A stretch of DNA of 64,000 nucleotides from an uncultured Elusimicrobia bacterium (GTDB lineage Bacteria; Elusimicrobiota; Elusimicrobia; Elusimicrobiales; Elusimicrobiaceae), in contig CAMZGO010000004.1 of NCBI GenBank assembly GCA_947306425.1, positions 1 to 64,000 of the forward strand. Direction: 5' to 3'. Shown here piece by piece: positions 1 to 7,447 of the stretch. Within the stretch, counting starts at the first letter, position 1. Every line of letters starts with the position of its first letter. The notes beneath the pieces were generated by a model, which saw nothing but the letters and a program-made list of their open reading frames with translations, made no database searches and was not told the DNA's origin. The position numbers and the translations under genes are program-made.

Positions 1-1414
1 ACTGCCCGTTGCTCTTGCCAAATTCCCCGTCTATCTCATAACTGCCATCCCATGCTGTGCAAAATCTTAATGTCGTTAATCCCGCTTGACATGCTTCTTT
101 GGATTCAAAGGTGCTGCGTACTACATTACAATCTGAATGATCACAATCCCCAGAACTCCAAGAACAAAAACTATCACCGTTACACGAAGAACTGCCAGTA
201 TAAGATTTGCAAGGAGTGGAACTCTTGGAAGTACACGCCCCTGTTATAGTACAATAATCGGGAAGATTACTACAAGAAGTTAAATCGCCGCAAGTACTTT
301 CTTTATTATGACAACTTGCTTCATTTTTTTGGCAGTATGTACTAGGAAGAGTAAAATCACCTAAAGGACGACAGTATCCAGAAACAAACTGACAGTATTC
401 ATCATCATGTATGCAGGATTTAGACAAAGAACCTTCGGGTTTATCCCACTTACAAGGCTGGCCTAAGGTATTCCTAGCATTTTCACAGTCTTCTTGAGTA
501 TGATATTGTAAGCTGCAACCATCATAGCCTGCAACAGTATAACTTTTTGTAACACATTCAGCCGGTTTCCACTCACACGATTGGTCATTGTTACAGGCAT
601 TTTCATCTGAATCAAAATTATGACACTGTGTATCCTCTTTATCGGTACAGGTAAAGCCGCTGGTACTACAATATGAAGAACTATCAGCACACTCACTATA
701 ACTACTAATACTTTCACATGCATTGTCTTTTAGCTTACAATATGCCCATCTACAATCATCGCAACAGGAGATACCGGAAGTAGTATCTGTACTATACTGT
801 AAGTGTACCGGTACGCCCTTACAAATATTATCTACGCCTGAACCTTGGGCCGGGTACATCGCTATTGTCCTTATCGGAGGCGTGGAATCAGGACTATATG
901 GGTTTGCATTTGCCTGATACTTAAAGATGTCAAATAAAATTGATTGTATCGGAAAATCCCCGCTTGCTACTGTGCTTATATGATTACCATTACCACCAGA
1001 ACTAGCACTGGAATCTGAACTTTCCACTTTCCTTACAGGGTTTGAACATGTTACTTCAGCACACAAGGTCAAACAATGGTTCGGATATGGTGCTGCTGTT
1101 ACTGTATCAGGAAAAACATTATCAAATTCTATTAATGCTGAATTTACCCACGGGTCAACGGAAGACTGTCCATATCCATTTTGAACAGAATCAGTCCAAA
1201 AAGATCTATCAAGAACAGATGAATATTCCGAAGGCGAAACTATACACTGGAAATTGGCTGAAGCAGATAGAGGATATCCAACATAATTATTTGTTACCAT
1301 TGCCGTTTGGGCAAATAAACAAACCGTACCAAACAAAACAATAAAAAGCGCACCCAAAACAGGCACTGCTCTAAAATATACTTTACCTAAACCACTTTTG
1401 TTATCATTCATCAT
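1..1414 (-). CDS. Cysteine-rich secreted/surface protein, 5' part only
   Basis: An uninterrupted reading frame of 471 codons runs from a tandem ATG-ATG at 1414 off the left edge of the window, so the C terminus is missing. AAGGTG lies 10 nt upstream of the first ATG. Residues about 17-36 form a hydrophobic signal or anchor ending FAQ. The rest is polar, rich in Ser, Asp and Asn, and holds about 36 cysteines, denser towards the C-terminal half. Short units recur in which C-x-W is followed by another Cys (SCEWKPAEC, PCKWDKPEG, FCSWSSGDC), suggesting a repeated disulphide-bonded module. I do not recognise the family. An extracellular, disulphide-rich surface protein or adhesin is inferred. It lies 56 bp behind the TPR gene and on the same strand. 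Confidence 0.8.
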   Translation of the reverse strand, partial: MMNDNKSGLGKVYFRAVPVLGALFIVLFGTVCLFAQTAMVTNNYVGYPLSASANFQCIVSPSEYSSVLDRSFWTDSVQNGYGQSSVDPWVNSALIEFDNVFPDTVTAAPYPNHCLTLCAEVTCSNPVRKVESSDSSASSGGNGNHISTVASGDFPIQSILFDIFKYQANANPYSPDSTPPIRTIAMYPAQGSGVDNICKGVPVHLQYSTDTTSGISCCDDCRWAYCKLKDNACESISSYSECADSSSYCSTSGFTCTDKEDTQCHNFDSDENACNNDQSCEWKPAECVTKSYTVAGYDGCSLQYHTQEDCENARNTLGQPCKWDKPEGSLSKSCIHDDEYCQFVSGYCRPLGDFTLPSTYCQKNEASCHNKESTCGDLTSCSNLPDYCTITGACTSKSSTPCKSYTGSSSCNGDSFCSWSSGDCDHSDCNVVRSTFESKEACQAGLTTLRFCTAWDGSYEIDGEFGKSNGQ

Positions 1415-1470
1415 TTAATCAAAACACCTTAATTACTATATTACTATTTTCGCAACTTTTGAGCAAAATG

Positions 1471-3054
1471 TCAATATTTTTTTAAACTTTCTGCCTTTGC
1501 CCGCTTCAACCCCTTCTTTGCTTTTTTATTTTCGGAATTCATTTTAAGGACATTTTCATAATGCCTAATAGCGTTCTCAAAATCTTTCAAAACAAAATAT
1601 AGTTCCGCTTTATGTAGATAAATTTCTTCGTCCTCCACTTCAGGCAAAGAGGAAAATATTTTTTGTGCTTCATCATATTGCCCTGCCTTAAAATAATACC
1701 AGGCAAGAGAATCTAAATAAGCAATTTCTTTGGGGCTTAATTTCAAAGCACGCATTACAAAATCGCGGCCCTCTTCTAAATTTTTCTTATTATCATTGTC
1801 AATCAAGAAATATCCCAAAAAATTTAATGCTTCCGCATTATTAGGATTTACTTTAAGTAATTTTCGCAAAAGTTCCTCCATTTTTGAATATTTCTTTCGC
1901 TCGTAAAGCAAAGTTGCATAATTAAAAAGTACAAGCTCATTTTCAGGAGAATTTTTTAAAATTTTTTCAAACACTTTTTCTGCTTTATTATATTCTTTTG
2001 CATCAATTAATGAGAGAGCATAGAAATAAGCGATTTCTTGATTGTCGTCAAATTTTTTATATGCGTTTTCCATTAAAGCAAGCAGTTCGTCTTTATTGGA
2101 AAGCATGCTTAAATAGTAACCGGCCTTGACTTGCAAAGACGGATTATTATCAAAATCTTTAATTTTTTTGAGGTAATTTAAAGCATTTTCATAACGGCCC
2201 TCTTGTTCTTCTTTAAGGACAAAATAACGTAAAGCATAAACGTTTGTTTCATCTAAATTAATAAGTGCCATAAAATATTCCTGCACCTTTTTTTCATCAT
2301 TATTAAGCAAAGCAAAATGTGCTAACATTTCTAAAACTTGTATATCGGCAAGACCGTCTTGTTGCATATCTTGATAAACTTTATAAAGGTTCTTATCGTC
2401 TTTTTTAGCTTGGTAAATTTTAATTAAAGCACTGTAAATTTCCTTCTTATTTTTAGTATATTTCAAGGTGTCATTTAAAGTTGAAATTGCTTTTTCTTCC
2501 TCTTTATTCTTTAAATAGATTTCGGCAATTTTTAAAGATATAAAAGCATCTGCCTGAGGGAAATTTTGAGAAATACTTTGCAAATATTCTATTGCTTTTT
2601 TTTGATTTTTGCTTGATAAAATGTTTGCATAGTGGAATGCAAGGTCCAAATTTTCTGGGTTATCATTTAGGGCTTTTTCATACTCTCCTAAAGCATTGGT
2701 TAAGGCACCTTCTCTTAAATAATAATCCCCAAGCAAAGTATAATTTTGCCATGTCTTATTCTTTATATTCTGAAGTTGTTCTTTACAAAAACTAAATTCC
2801 TTTTCCAAACTATTTAACGCCAGGTAACAATATTCTTGGATTATGGTTTTATCTTCGGGCGACTGCACCATAAGTTCTTTAAGCAAAGCCGCTGCTTCCA
2901 ACGGCTGATTATTATCTTTCAAAAAAAGCACCTGCAAAAATTTATTATAAAAATCCGCCCTCTTTTGTGCATTTTCAGATAAAGCAAATTCACCTTCCCA
3001 CGCGTGCAAGGAAACAGATATCAAGCATAGCAAAATTAAAATTTTTATCTTCAT
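1471..3054 (-). CDS. Secreted TPR-repeat protein
   Basis: The 527-residue product starts with a signal peptide (MKIKILILLCLISVSLHA). Helical repeats of about 34 residues with the TPR pattern fill the rest, for example YALSLIDAKEYNKAEKVFEK near the middle and AWYYFKAGQYDEAQKIF near residue 455. No enzymatic domain is visible. TPR proteins are scaffolds, so a periplasmic or outer-membrane-associated assembly role is likely, but the partner is unknown. The start codon overlaps the end of rimI by 4 nt (ATGA), so it is probably the last gene of the operon that begins at 5702. The C terminus is rich in lysine. Confidence 0.85.
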   Translation of the reverse strand: MKIKILILLCLISVSLHAWEGEFALSENAQKRADFYNKFLQVLFLKDNNQPLEAAALLKELMVQSPEDKTIIQEYCYLALNSLEKEFSFCKEQLQNIKNKTWQNYTLLGDYYLREGALTNALGEYEKALNDNPENLDLAFHYANILSSKNQKKAIEYLQSISQNFPQADAFISLKIAEIYLKNKEEEKAISTLNDTLKYTKNKKEIYSALIKIYQAKKDDKNLYKVYQDMQQDGLADIQVLEMLAHFALLNNDEKKVQEYFMALINLDETNVYALRYFVLKEEQEGRYENALNYLKKIKDFDNNPSLQVKAGYYLSMLSNKDELLALMENAYKKFDDNQEIAYFYALSLIDAKEYNKAEKVFEKILKNSPENELVLFNYATLLYERKKYSKMEELLRKLLKVNPNNAEALNFLGYFLIDNDNKKNLEEGRDFVMRALKLSPKEIAYLDSLAWYYFKAGQYDEAQKIFSSLPEVEDEEIYLHKAELYFVLKDFENAIRHYENVLKMNSENKKAKKGLKRAKAESLKKY

Positions 3055-3503
3055 AAATTCAGTTTAAGGAGTAAGGCATCCTCCCCCATATTATAAAATT
3101 TTTTACGCACACTTACACAAGTAAATTTAAACTTTTCGTAAAATTTCTGTGCGGATATATTTGCGGAAGAAACCTCTAAAGTAACTTCTTTTACACCTTG
3201 GTTTCTTAAAAAATTTAAAGTATGATTAAATAGTTCCGTACCGAAATTTTTACGTTGATATAACGGGGAAACAGCAAAATTAGTAATTTCTGCACTTTCA
3301 AAAACAAAACGGCAGGCACAAAAAGCAAGCGGAATTTTTTGATTGTCTTTCTTATCGGTTAAAATAAATATTCTTGAAGTTTTTTGCCCGGCTTCTGTTT
3401 GGAAATCTTTACCGGTCCAAGGGGCTGCAGTTTTGGTTTGCCTGCAAATTCCAACTAAGTTTTCGGCTAAAATACCGCCTGAAAATATACTTATTTCCCG
3501 CAT
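3051..3503 (-). CDS. rimI: Ribosomal-protein-alanine N-acetyltransferase-like GNAT
   Basis: This 150-residue GNAT protein would transfer acetyl from acetyl-CoA to an N-terminal amine, classically that of ribosomal protein S18. The acetyl-CoA loop is seen in NFAVSPLYQRKNFGTEL (usual core Q/R-x-x-G-x-G/A; here the first Gly position is Asn). It is followed by LEVSSANISAQKFYEKFKF and the C-terminal RKKFY...EDALLLKL that marks the RimI branch. It overlaps tsaB by 13 nt and the TPR gene by 4 nt. Adjacency of rimI, tsaB and tsaE is common in bacteria and supports the name. The true substrate cannot be read from sequence. Confidence 0.85.
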   Translation of the reverse strand: MREISIFSGGILAENLVGICRQTKTAAPWTGKDFQTEAGQKTSRIFILTDKKDNQKIPLAFCACRFVFESAEITNFAVSPLYQRKNFGTELFNHTLNFLRNQGVKEVTLEVSSANISAQKFYEKFKFTCVSVRKKFYNMGEDALLLKLNL

Positions 3504-4195
3504 AATTCAAACCGCGCCGGTTTTAAATATAGGGGTGTCAAAACTTCTTCTTTAGTTTGAGTACCTAAATATTTTTGCGCGGCACTAAGCAACATTTGCG
3601 GTGTTAAAAAATTTATTTTTGAATAAGAAAAACTTTTACCGAAATATTTTTTGAGTAATTGTTTTTCAGCAGCCCAGCCGGCCAAAAATAGAGGAACTTT
3701 ACAGGCGGAAAGTTCCGTTTGCAAGGCTTCAAAATTTAACCATTTAGGTGCATTTGAACCAATAAATGAAACGAAATATTCTTCCCTGAAAGCAGGCAAA
3801 ATTATGACTGCTTTACCATGCGGATTTTGGGCCTGCCATTTTTTAAAACTATCACTTTCCAATACGGCAGGGCCTAAGACGTTAAATATATCTGCACTTG
3901 CAATATTTGTACCATTAATCTCAGCTAAAACAGAAGCCAAAGTAACGCCGATTCTTATGCCCGTAAAACGCCCAGGGCCTTTAATAAAAAAGAAATTTTT
4001 TGTATCCTTTAAAGTTTTACCGGCCTTTTTATATAATTTTTTTAGAAGCGGGAATAAAATTTCTTCCTGTTTAATACCGTCTTTAACGGCGGAATAAATT
4101 TTACCTTCTGAAAATAATACCGCCATTAAAGGGGCGGAAGAACTATCCAGCATTAGAGTTAAATTATTATTTTGTTTTGTATTTTCTTTTTGCAT
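3491..4195 (-). CDS. tsaB: tRNA threonylcarbamoyladenosine biosynthesis protein TsaB
   Basis: TsaB is the scaffold partner of TsaD in making the t6A37 modification of ANN-decoding tRNAs. The 234-residue product has the ASKHA N-terminal strand LMLDSSSAPLMAVLF and the family motif GPGRFTGIRIG at residues 73-83 (usual form GPGSFTGLRIG). The C-terminal half is poorly conserved, as is normal for TsaB. The ATG at 4195 has GAGGG five bases upstream, although the gene starts inside tsaE (37 nt overlap). TsaD and TsaC are not in this window. Confidence 0.93.
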   Translation of the reverse strand: MQKENTKQNNNLTLMLDSSSAPLMAVLFSEGKIYSAVKDGIKQEEILFPLLKKLYKKAGKTLKDTKNFFFIKGPGRFTGIRIGVTLASVLAEINGTNIASADIFNVLGPAVLESDSFKKWQAQNPHGKAVIILPAFREEYFVSFIGSNAPKWLNFEALQTELSACKVPLFLAGWAAEKQLLKKYFGKSFSYSKINFLTPQMLLSAAQKYLGTQTKEEVLTPLYLKPARFELCGK

Positions 4196-4650
4196 AGGCC
4201 CTCAATTATTTTTTGTGCTGTTTTGCCAATTGCTTTAAAACGGATTTGACGCTTATCTCCTTCAAGTAAAATTACTGTTATTTCCAAGCGGTTTTGCGGG
4301 AAAAAACTTTTTGCGGGTTCAGGCCACTCCACAAGTAAAACGGAAGTATGGTCCTCCAACATTTCTTCAAAACCCAAGTTGAACATTTCCCCTTCATCAA
4401 GGCGGAATAAATCAGCATGATATAAATTAAATTTATCCCCTTTATATTTTTTAAGCAAAGAAAAACTTGCACTGACAGTAGTTTTTTTAAACCCAAGTTC
4501 TTTAACAATTTCCTTAACCATTACCGTCTTGCCGGCCCCTATAGGACCGCTGAAAAATAAGATTTCCCCCCCTTTCAATTGCTTAGCGACTTGCCTTGCA
4601 AGTTTTTGTGTTTGAGATATATTTTCAGAAGTTAAAAGTAAACTTTCCAT
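4159..4650 (-). CDS. tsaE: tRNA threonylcarbamoyladenosine biosynthesis ATPase TsaE
   Basis: TsaE is the small ATPase that resets the TsaBD complex during t6A synthesis. The P-loop GPIGAGKT is at residues 35-42, followed by the typical FSLLKKY and YHADLFRL segments and LLVEWPE. I chose the ATG at 4650 (MESLLL) because GGAGG lies 8-9 nt upstream. An in-frame ATG further upstream would put 26 atypical residues in front and overlap the preceding gene. The length of 163 residues is usual for the family. One base separates it from the upstream gene and it overlaps tsaB. Confidence 0.93.
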   Translation of the reverse strand: MESLLLTSENISQTQKLARQVAKQLKGGEILFFSGPIGAGKTVMVKEIVKELGFKKTTVSASFSLLKKYKGDKFNLYHADLFRLDEGEMFNLGFEEMLEDHTSVLLVEWPEPAKSFFPQNRLEITVILLEGDKRQIRFKAIGKTAQKIIEGLCKKKIQNKIII

Positions 4651-4651
4651 T

Positions 4652-5095
4652 TCACTTAACCTCCAAAATATTATATGTTTTGGAATTCGCAAAAACTTGT
4701 GCTGCAGTTTTATCAAGAGCAATAACACCGTCTACTACAAAATGATATTTATATTTTCCTTTCGGCAAAGCTAAATCTAAAGTAAAAATTTCAATTTCAT
4801 TCCCGCTTTTATTTAAGATGAGAGGGTAAGCACCCCATGCATTAAAATCACCTTCCAAACGGACCTCTTGTGCCGTAGGGGAAGCATAAGAAAATGTTAC
4901 CTTCTGCGGATTCAGCCCCTCATATTTATGCGGTTTGATAACAGGCTTTGTTTGTATATATTCGTGCGTTGCCAAAATATCAGGCTGATAAAAATTTTCA
5001 AAATGCTGGAAACTAACCATAAATACTACTGCCAAAGCACCGCAGAGAAAACCGTAAAAAAATAAAGCCGGTAAATTTAAAGCATTATTCTTCAT
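4652..5095 (-). CDS. Membrane-anchored protein with CBM48/AMPK-type glycogen-binding fold
   Basis: The product is 147 residues if it starts at MKNNAL (5095). It has one transmembrane segment (about residues 9-30) and an E-set domain at its C terminus. RLEGDFNAWGAYPLIL followed by PKGKYKYHFVVDG is the pattern of the CBM48/AMPK-beta glycogen-binding domain, found in glycogen-branching enzymes and kinase subunits. Here it stands alone on a membrane anchor, so alpha-glucan binding at the membrane is an inference. The start overlaps the radical SAM gene by 11 nt and lacks a strong ribosome site, which suggests translational coupling. A longer N terminus (from 5164) is possible but would overlap more. 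Confidence 0.75.
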   Translation of the reverse strand: MKNNALNLPALFFYGFLCGALAVVFMVSFQHFENFYQPDILATHEYIQTKPVIKPHKYEGLNPQKVTFSYASPTAQEVRLEGDFNAWGAYPLILNKSGNEIEIFTLDLALPKGKYKYHFVVDGVIALDKTAAQVFANSKTYNILEVK

Positions 5096-5702
5096 CAAAA
5101 TACTCTCTGATAAAAAATTCAGCACCAAGTTTTTCGGCAAGCATTTTGGCTTTTTTCCCGTCAATACCCTGATTGCTTACAACTGATACCGCCACTTCCT
5201 TTATATTTTTGGCGGCTTGGCGCACAAAATCTTGCATAGCCTCAAAAGAATTTTCCGAATATTGCGGCAAAGGGCGTACGATTTTAAGCCATGTTTCATT
5301 ATCTGTGGCATTTAAACTTATGTTAATCTTGTCAATATAAGGCGCAAGTTCTTTTGTTATATCACGCCCCCAAACAAGCGATCCAAGCCCCAAAGTGTTA
5401 AGACGGAGCGGGTAAGAATATTTTGCTTTTAGCTGTTTTGCGGTTTCAAGTAAAACAGGGAGTGCCATAGTAGGTTCCCCATAACCGCAAAAAACAATTT
5501 CCTTAGGCGTAAAACCGGATAAAATTTGTTTATCAATTTCCGCTAAAACTTCGCTTGCGGACGGCTCTTTACCGCCTAAATCTAAATTATAACCATGGAA
5601 CATTTTGCTGCCCTTGCTTTTTGCGCAAAATACGCAAGCGTTAGGGCAACGGTTAGTTAAGTTTATGTAAAATGAACCTTTGAATTGATAAACAATAGTC
5701 AT
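5085..5702 (-). CDS. TatD-linked-type radical SAM protein
   Basis: The product has 205 residues. C19-x3-C23-x2-C26 (NRCPNACVFC) binds the 4Fe-4S cluster that cleaves S-adenosylmethionine. FCGYGEPT is the glycine-rich SAM motif, and NISLNATD is a later core strand. The N-terminal block YINLTNRCPNACVFC matches the small radical SAM family often found next to tatD nuclease genes. Its reaction is unknown to me. It is the first gene of the operon. TAAAAT at 5710-5715 lies seven bases before the ATG and there is no convincing ribosome site, so the mRNA may be leaderless. Confidence 0.8.
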   Translation of the reverse strand: MTIVYQFKGSFYINLTNRCPNACVFCAKSKGSKMFHGYNLDLGGKEPSASEVLAEIDKQILSGFTPKEIVFCGYGEPTMALPVLLETAKQLKAKYSYPLRLNTLGLGSLVWGRDITKELAPYIDKINISLNATDNETWLKIVRPLPQYSENSFEAMQDFVRQAAKNIKEVAVSVVSNQGIDGKKAKMLAEKLGAEFFIREYFDEE

Positions 5703-5716
5703 ATTCCTAATTTTAC

Positions 5717-5826
5717 AACCCCACTCCTAACCTCTCCGCCTTAAGAAGGGGAGAGGAATTATAGGAAATATTCCTCCTACTCCCCGCCCCTTTCGCAAGA
5801 AAGGCGGAGGGGCTGGGGGTGGGGTT
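5717..5826. repeat. G/C-rich palindromic intergenic repeat
   Basis: This 110 bp block is flanked by AACCCCAC and GGTGGGGTT as inverted ends. It contains two internal hairpins: CTCTCC...GGAGAG, and CCCCGCCCC...GGCGGAGGGG with loop TTTCGCAAGAAA. The core TACTCCCCGCCCC and GAATTATAGGAAAT recur near 38626-38682 and 53923-53980, and a related G-rich part occurs inside the MITE near 30200-30270. It is a dispersed REP/MITE-like repeat with no coding capacity. Its strong composition contrast with the AT-rich surroundings stands out. Confidence 0.75.
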
Positions 5827-5876
5827 ATCAAATAAAACGATAAATACTCCTATATAAATTATACAATTTTAATTGG

Positions 5877-5882
5877 TATAAT
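5877..5882 (+). promoter_or_regulatory. -10 box (TATAAT) for queH, leaderless arrangement
   Basis: A consensus TATAAT ends six bases before the queH ATG. With normal -10 to start-site spacing, transcription would begin at or one base from the A of ATG. No Shine-Dalgarno sequence precedes the gene. Confidence 0.65.
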
Positions 5883-5888
5883 CTAGAT

Positions 5889-6425
5889 ATGGCGAATTTA
5901 CTTTTACTTTCTTGCTGCGCACCTTGCAGCGCGGGCGTAATTAAAAAACTTGCAAATGAAGGTAAACAGTTTTCTGTTTTATTTTTTAACCCAAATATTG
6001 CACCGCTTGAGGAATATCAGAAACGTTTAGAGGCAAATAAAAAAGTGTGCCGATATTTTGGTGTAAATTTTATTGAAATGCCGCCGGACCACAATGCTTG
6101 GCTTAAAGCCGTTGCCGAAGGTTTTGAAAAGGAGCCGGAGCGCGGAATGCGCTGTAAAAGATGTTTTTTATACCGTCTAAAACAAACCGCGAAATATGCC
6201 AAAGAAAACGGGTTTACGGAATTTAGTTCCGTTTTAGGCATTTCCCGCTATAAAGATTTAGAAAGTGTTAATGCAGCCGCGGAAATTGCACAAAAAGAAT
6301 TTGAAATTGTTTATGATTTTACGAATTGGCGCAAAAATGCCGGCGAACAGGAAGGCATAAAAATTGCCAAGCAATTAAATTTATACTTTCAAAATTACTG
6401 CGGATGTGAATTTAGTAAAAGATAA
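5889..6425 (+). CDS. queH: Epoxyqueuosine reductase QueH
   Basis: QueH reduces epoxyqueuosine to queuosine in tRNA, the last step of queuosine synthesis, and replaces the unrelated QueG. The 178-residue product has the family cysteines in order: S-C9-C10-A-P-C13 at the N terminus, RCKRC near residues 88-92, and YCGCEFS at the C terminus. These bind an iron-sulphur cluster and an adjacent metal. RYKDLESVN is also typical. The gene stands alone, divergent from the radical SAM operon and convergent with the pilin gene at 6437. Confidence 0.92.
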   Translation: MANLLLLSCCAPCSAGVIKKLANEGKQFSVLFFNPNIAPLEEYQKRLEANKKVCRYFGVNFIEMPPDHNAWLKAVAEGFEKEPERGMRCKRCFLYRLKQTAKYAKENGFTEFSSVLGISRYKDLESVNAAAEIAQKEFEIVYDFTNWRKNAGEQEGIKIAKQLNLYFQNYCGCEFSKR

Positions 6426-6436
6426 TAGTATAAAAA

Positions 6437-6943
6437 TCAGTAAAAGAGATAAACACTGCGTCCGGCAATAACATTCTTATATACTGCACCTAATTTTTTA
6501 CATATTTTATTTGCTTGATTATTATTAGCATCTACAATACAAGTACCCTGATTCTTTGCACCGTAATTAGACGCATAATACCCATATCTAAACTCTACTT
6601 CAACATCCGTATTATTAACTTCATATATAACAGCGTTGCTATCATTTGAAAGCATAAACCAACCCCAATCGGTATAATAATAATTGCCATTTTTTCTATT
6701 ATATGGAACATCTACATCCAAGTCATCCATATTTATTGTCCCGACATTATGTATTAAACGATAATTTGTTCTGGCTTCTAGTAAAGCACGCATAACAGGG
6801 TAAAGCCCTTTGATTTTTGCCACTTTAGTTGCTACCTGATATTGCGGTAAAGCAATCGCCGCCAATATTCCGATAATCAAAACTACCACTAACAACTCAA
6901 GCAAGGTAAAACCTTTGCAATTTTTTTGTTTTTCTTTTTTCAT
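6437..6943 (-). CDS. Type IV pilin-like protein (structured-RNA leader class)
   Basis: A prepilin leader of 11 residues ends KG before F12, and E16 is the conserved Glu at position 5 of the mature protein. The hydrophobic helix runs to about residue 38 (ALPQYQVATKVAK). The 168-residue protein has a variable, Tyr/Asn-rich globular part with one Cys pair near the C terminus (TCIVDANNNQANKIC). It would be processed by prepilin peptidase and assembled into a pilus or pseudopilus; none of that machinery is in this window. AAAGGAG precedes the ATG. Upstream lie a palindromic repeat and a structured RNA (7168-7420). Similar pilin-like proteins are abundant in Elusimicrobium. Confidence 0.93.
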   Translation of the reverse strand: MKKEKQKNCKGFTLLELLVVVLIIGILAAIALPQYQVATKVAKIKGLYPVMRALLEARTNYRLIHNVGTINMDDLDVDVPYNRKNGNYYYTDWGWFMLSNDSNAVIYEVNNTDVEVEFRYGYYASNYGAKNQGTCIVDANNNQANKICKKLGAVYKNVIAGRSVYLFY

Positions 6944-6970
6944 TTTATTTCTCCTTTATTTTATTTAAGA

Positions 6971-7139
6971 TTTTCCTTATTGCCTCCACCCGTATGCCTT
7001 GTCATACGGGCGGGAGGTGCCGAACTTGTGAGGCGGAAGGGGGATAAATAAGGAAAACTTAATACCCCCATCCGTCAAGCAAAAACAAGTTTTTGCTTGC
7101 CCCCCTCCGCCCGTCCACGACGGGTGAGGGCAATATGGA
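6971..7139. repeat. Composite palindromic repeat in pilin leader
   Basis: TTTTCCTTATT at 6971 and its inverse AATAAGGAAAA ending at 7057 bound a first unit that contains CCCGTATG...CATACGGG. A second unit contains a perfect 11 bp hairpin at 7076-7099 (CAAGCAAAAAC / GTTTTTGCTTG) and CCCGTC-CAC-GACGGG at 7110-7124. It lies between the structured RNA and the pilin ribosome site, the same place the G/C-rich repeats occupy before the pilins at 38717 and 54007. Confidence 0.7.
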
Positions 7140-7167
7140 AAACCTTTTAAAATCTCTCAAAAGACGA

Positions 7168-7420
7168 AGCCAAATAAAAACGGCTCTTATTTCGGAGCCT
7201 ATGAAATATCCTTAATAATAGCCGTAGTTTATCTGATGATAAACATTTGGCATATAGCACCTCGGGGATCAACCAAGTTGCTATATGCCTTAACGACCAT
7301 TTTTGGTTTTCATAGGCGCTATTTCTAGCTATCCGTTTCTAACGGTTCCAAAAACAGTTTTAAATTTTTTAAGCCGCTTTTAACTCTGATTTTTACGGCT
7401 TACATTAAAATTGACCTCGT
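7168..7420 (-). ncRNA. Structured RNA, pilin-leader family (copy A)
   Basis: Read on the minus strand. A -10-like TATACT is at 7432-7427, then GAGG (7418-7415), then ATG immediately followed by TAA (7405-7400). Next come hairpin P0 (7402-7370), P1 (UUUUUGG 7354-7348 with CCAAAAA 7306-7300) holding two small hairpins, and a 41 nt hairpin P4 (7289-7249). Another hairpin (P5) follows. A pseudoknot pairs CCUAUGAAA (7316-7308) with UUUCAUAGG (7206-7198). A closing stem ACGGCU/AGCCGU is followed by five U. The same plan occurs at three other sites with different stem sequences. The pilin at 6437-6943 lies downstream. I do not recognise it as a known riboswitch class. Confidence 0.8.
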
Positions 7421-7447
7421 AACTAAAGTATAACATTTTTTATAAAA

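Noticed and set aside
463-723. Short ORFs in other frames of the first 1.4 kb (e.g. 463-723 on minus, 52-249 and 1042-1344 on plus)
   Set aside because: They are shadows of the long cysteine-rich frame that runs from 1414 to the left edge.
7317-7335. UAGCUAGAAAUAGC in RNA copy A, resembling part of an engineered Cas9 guide scaffold
   Set aside because: It is just a GAAA-capped four-base-pair hairpin. The equivalent hairpin in the other three copies has a different sequence, and there is no cas gene or CRISPR repeat.
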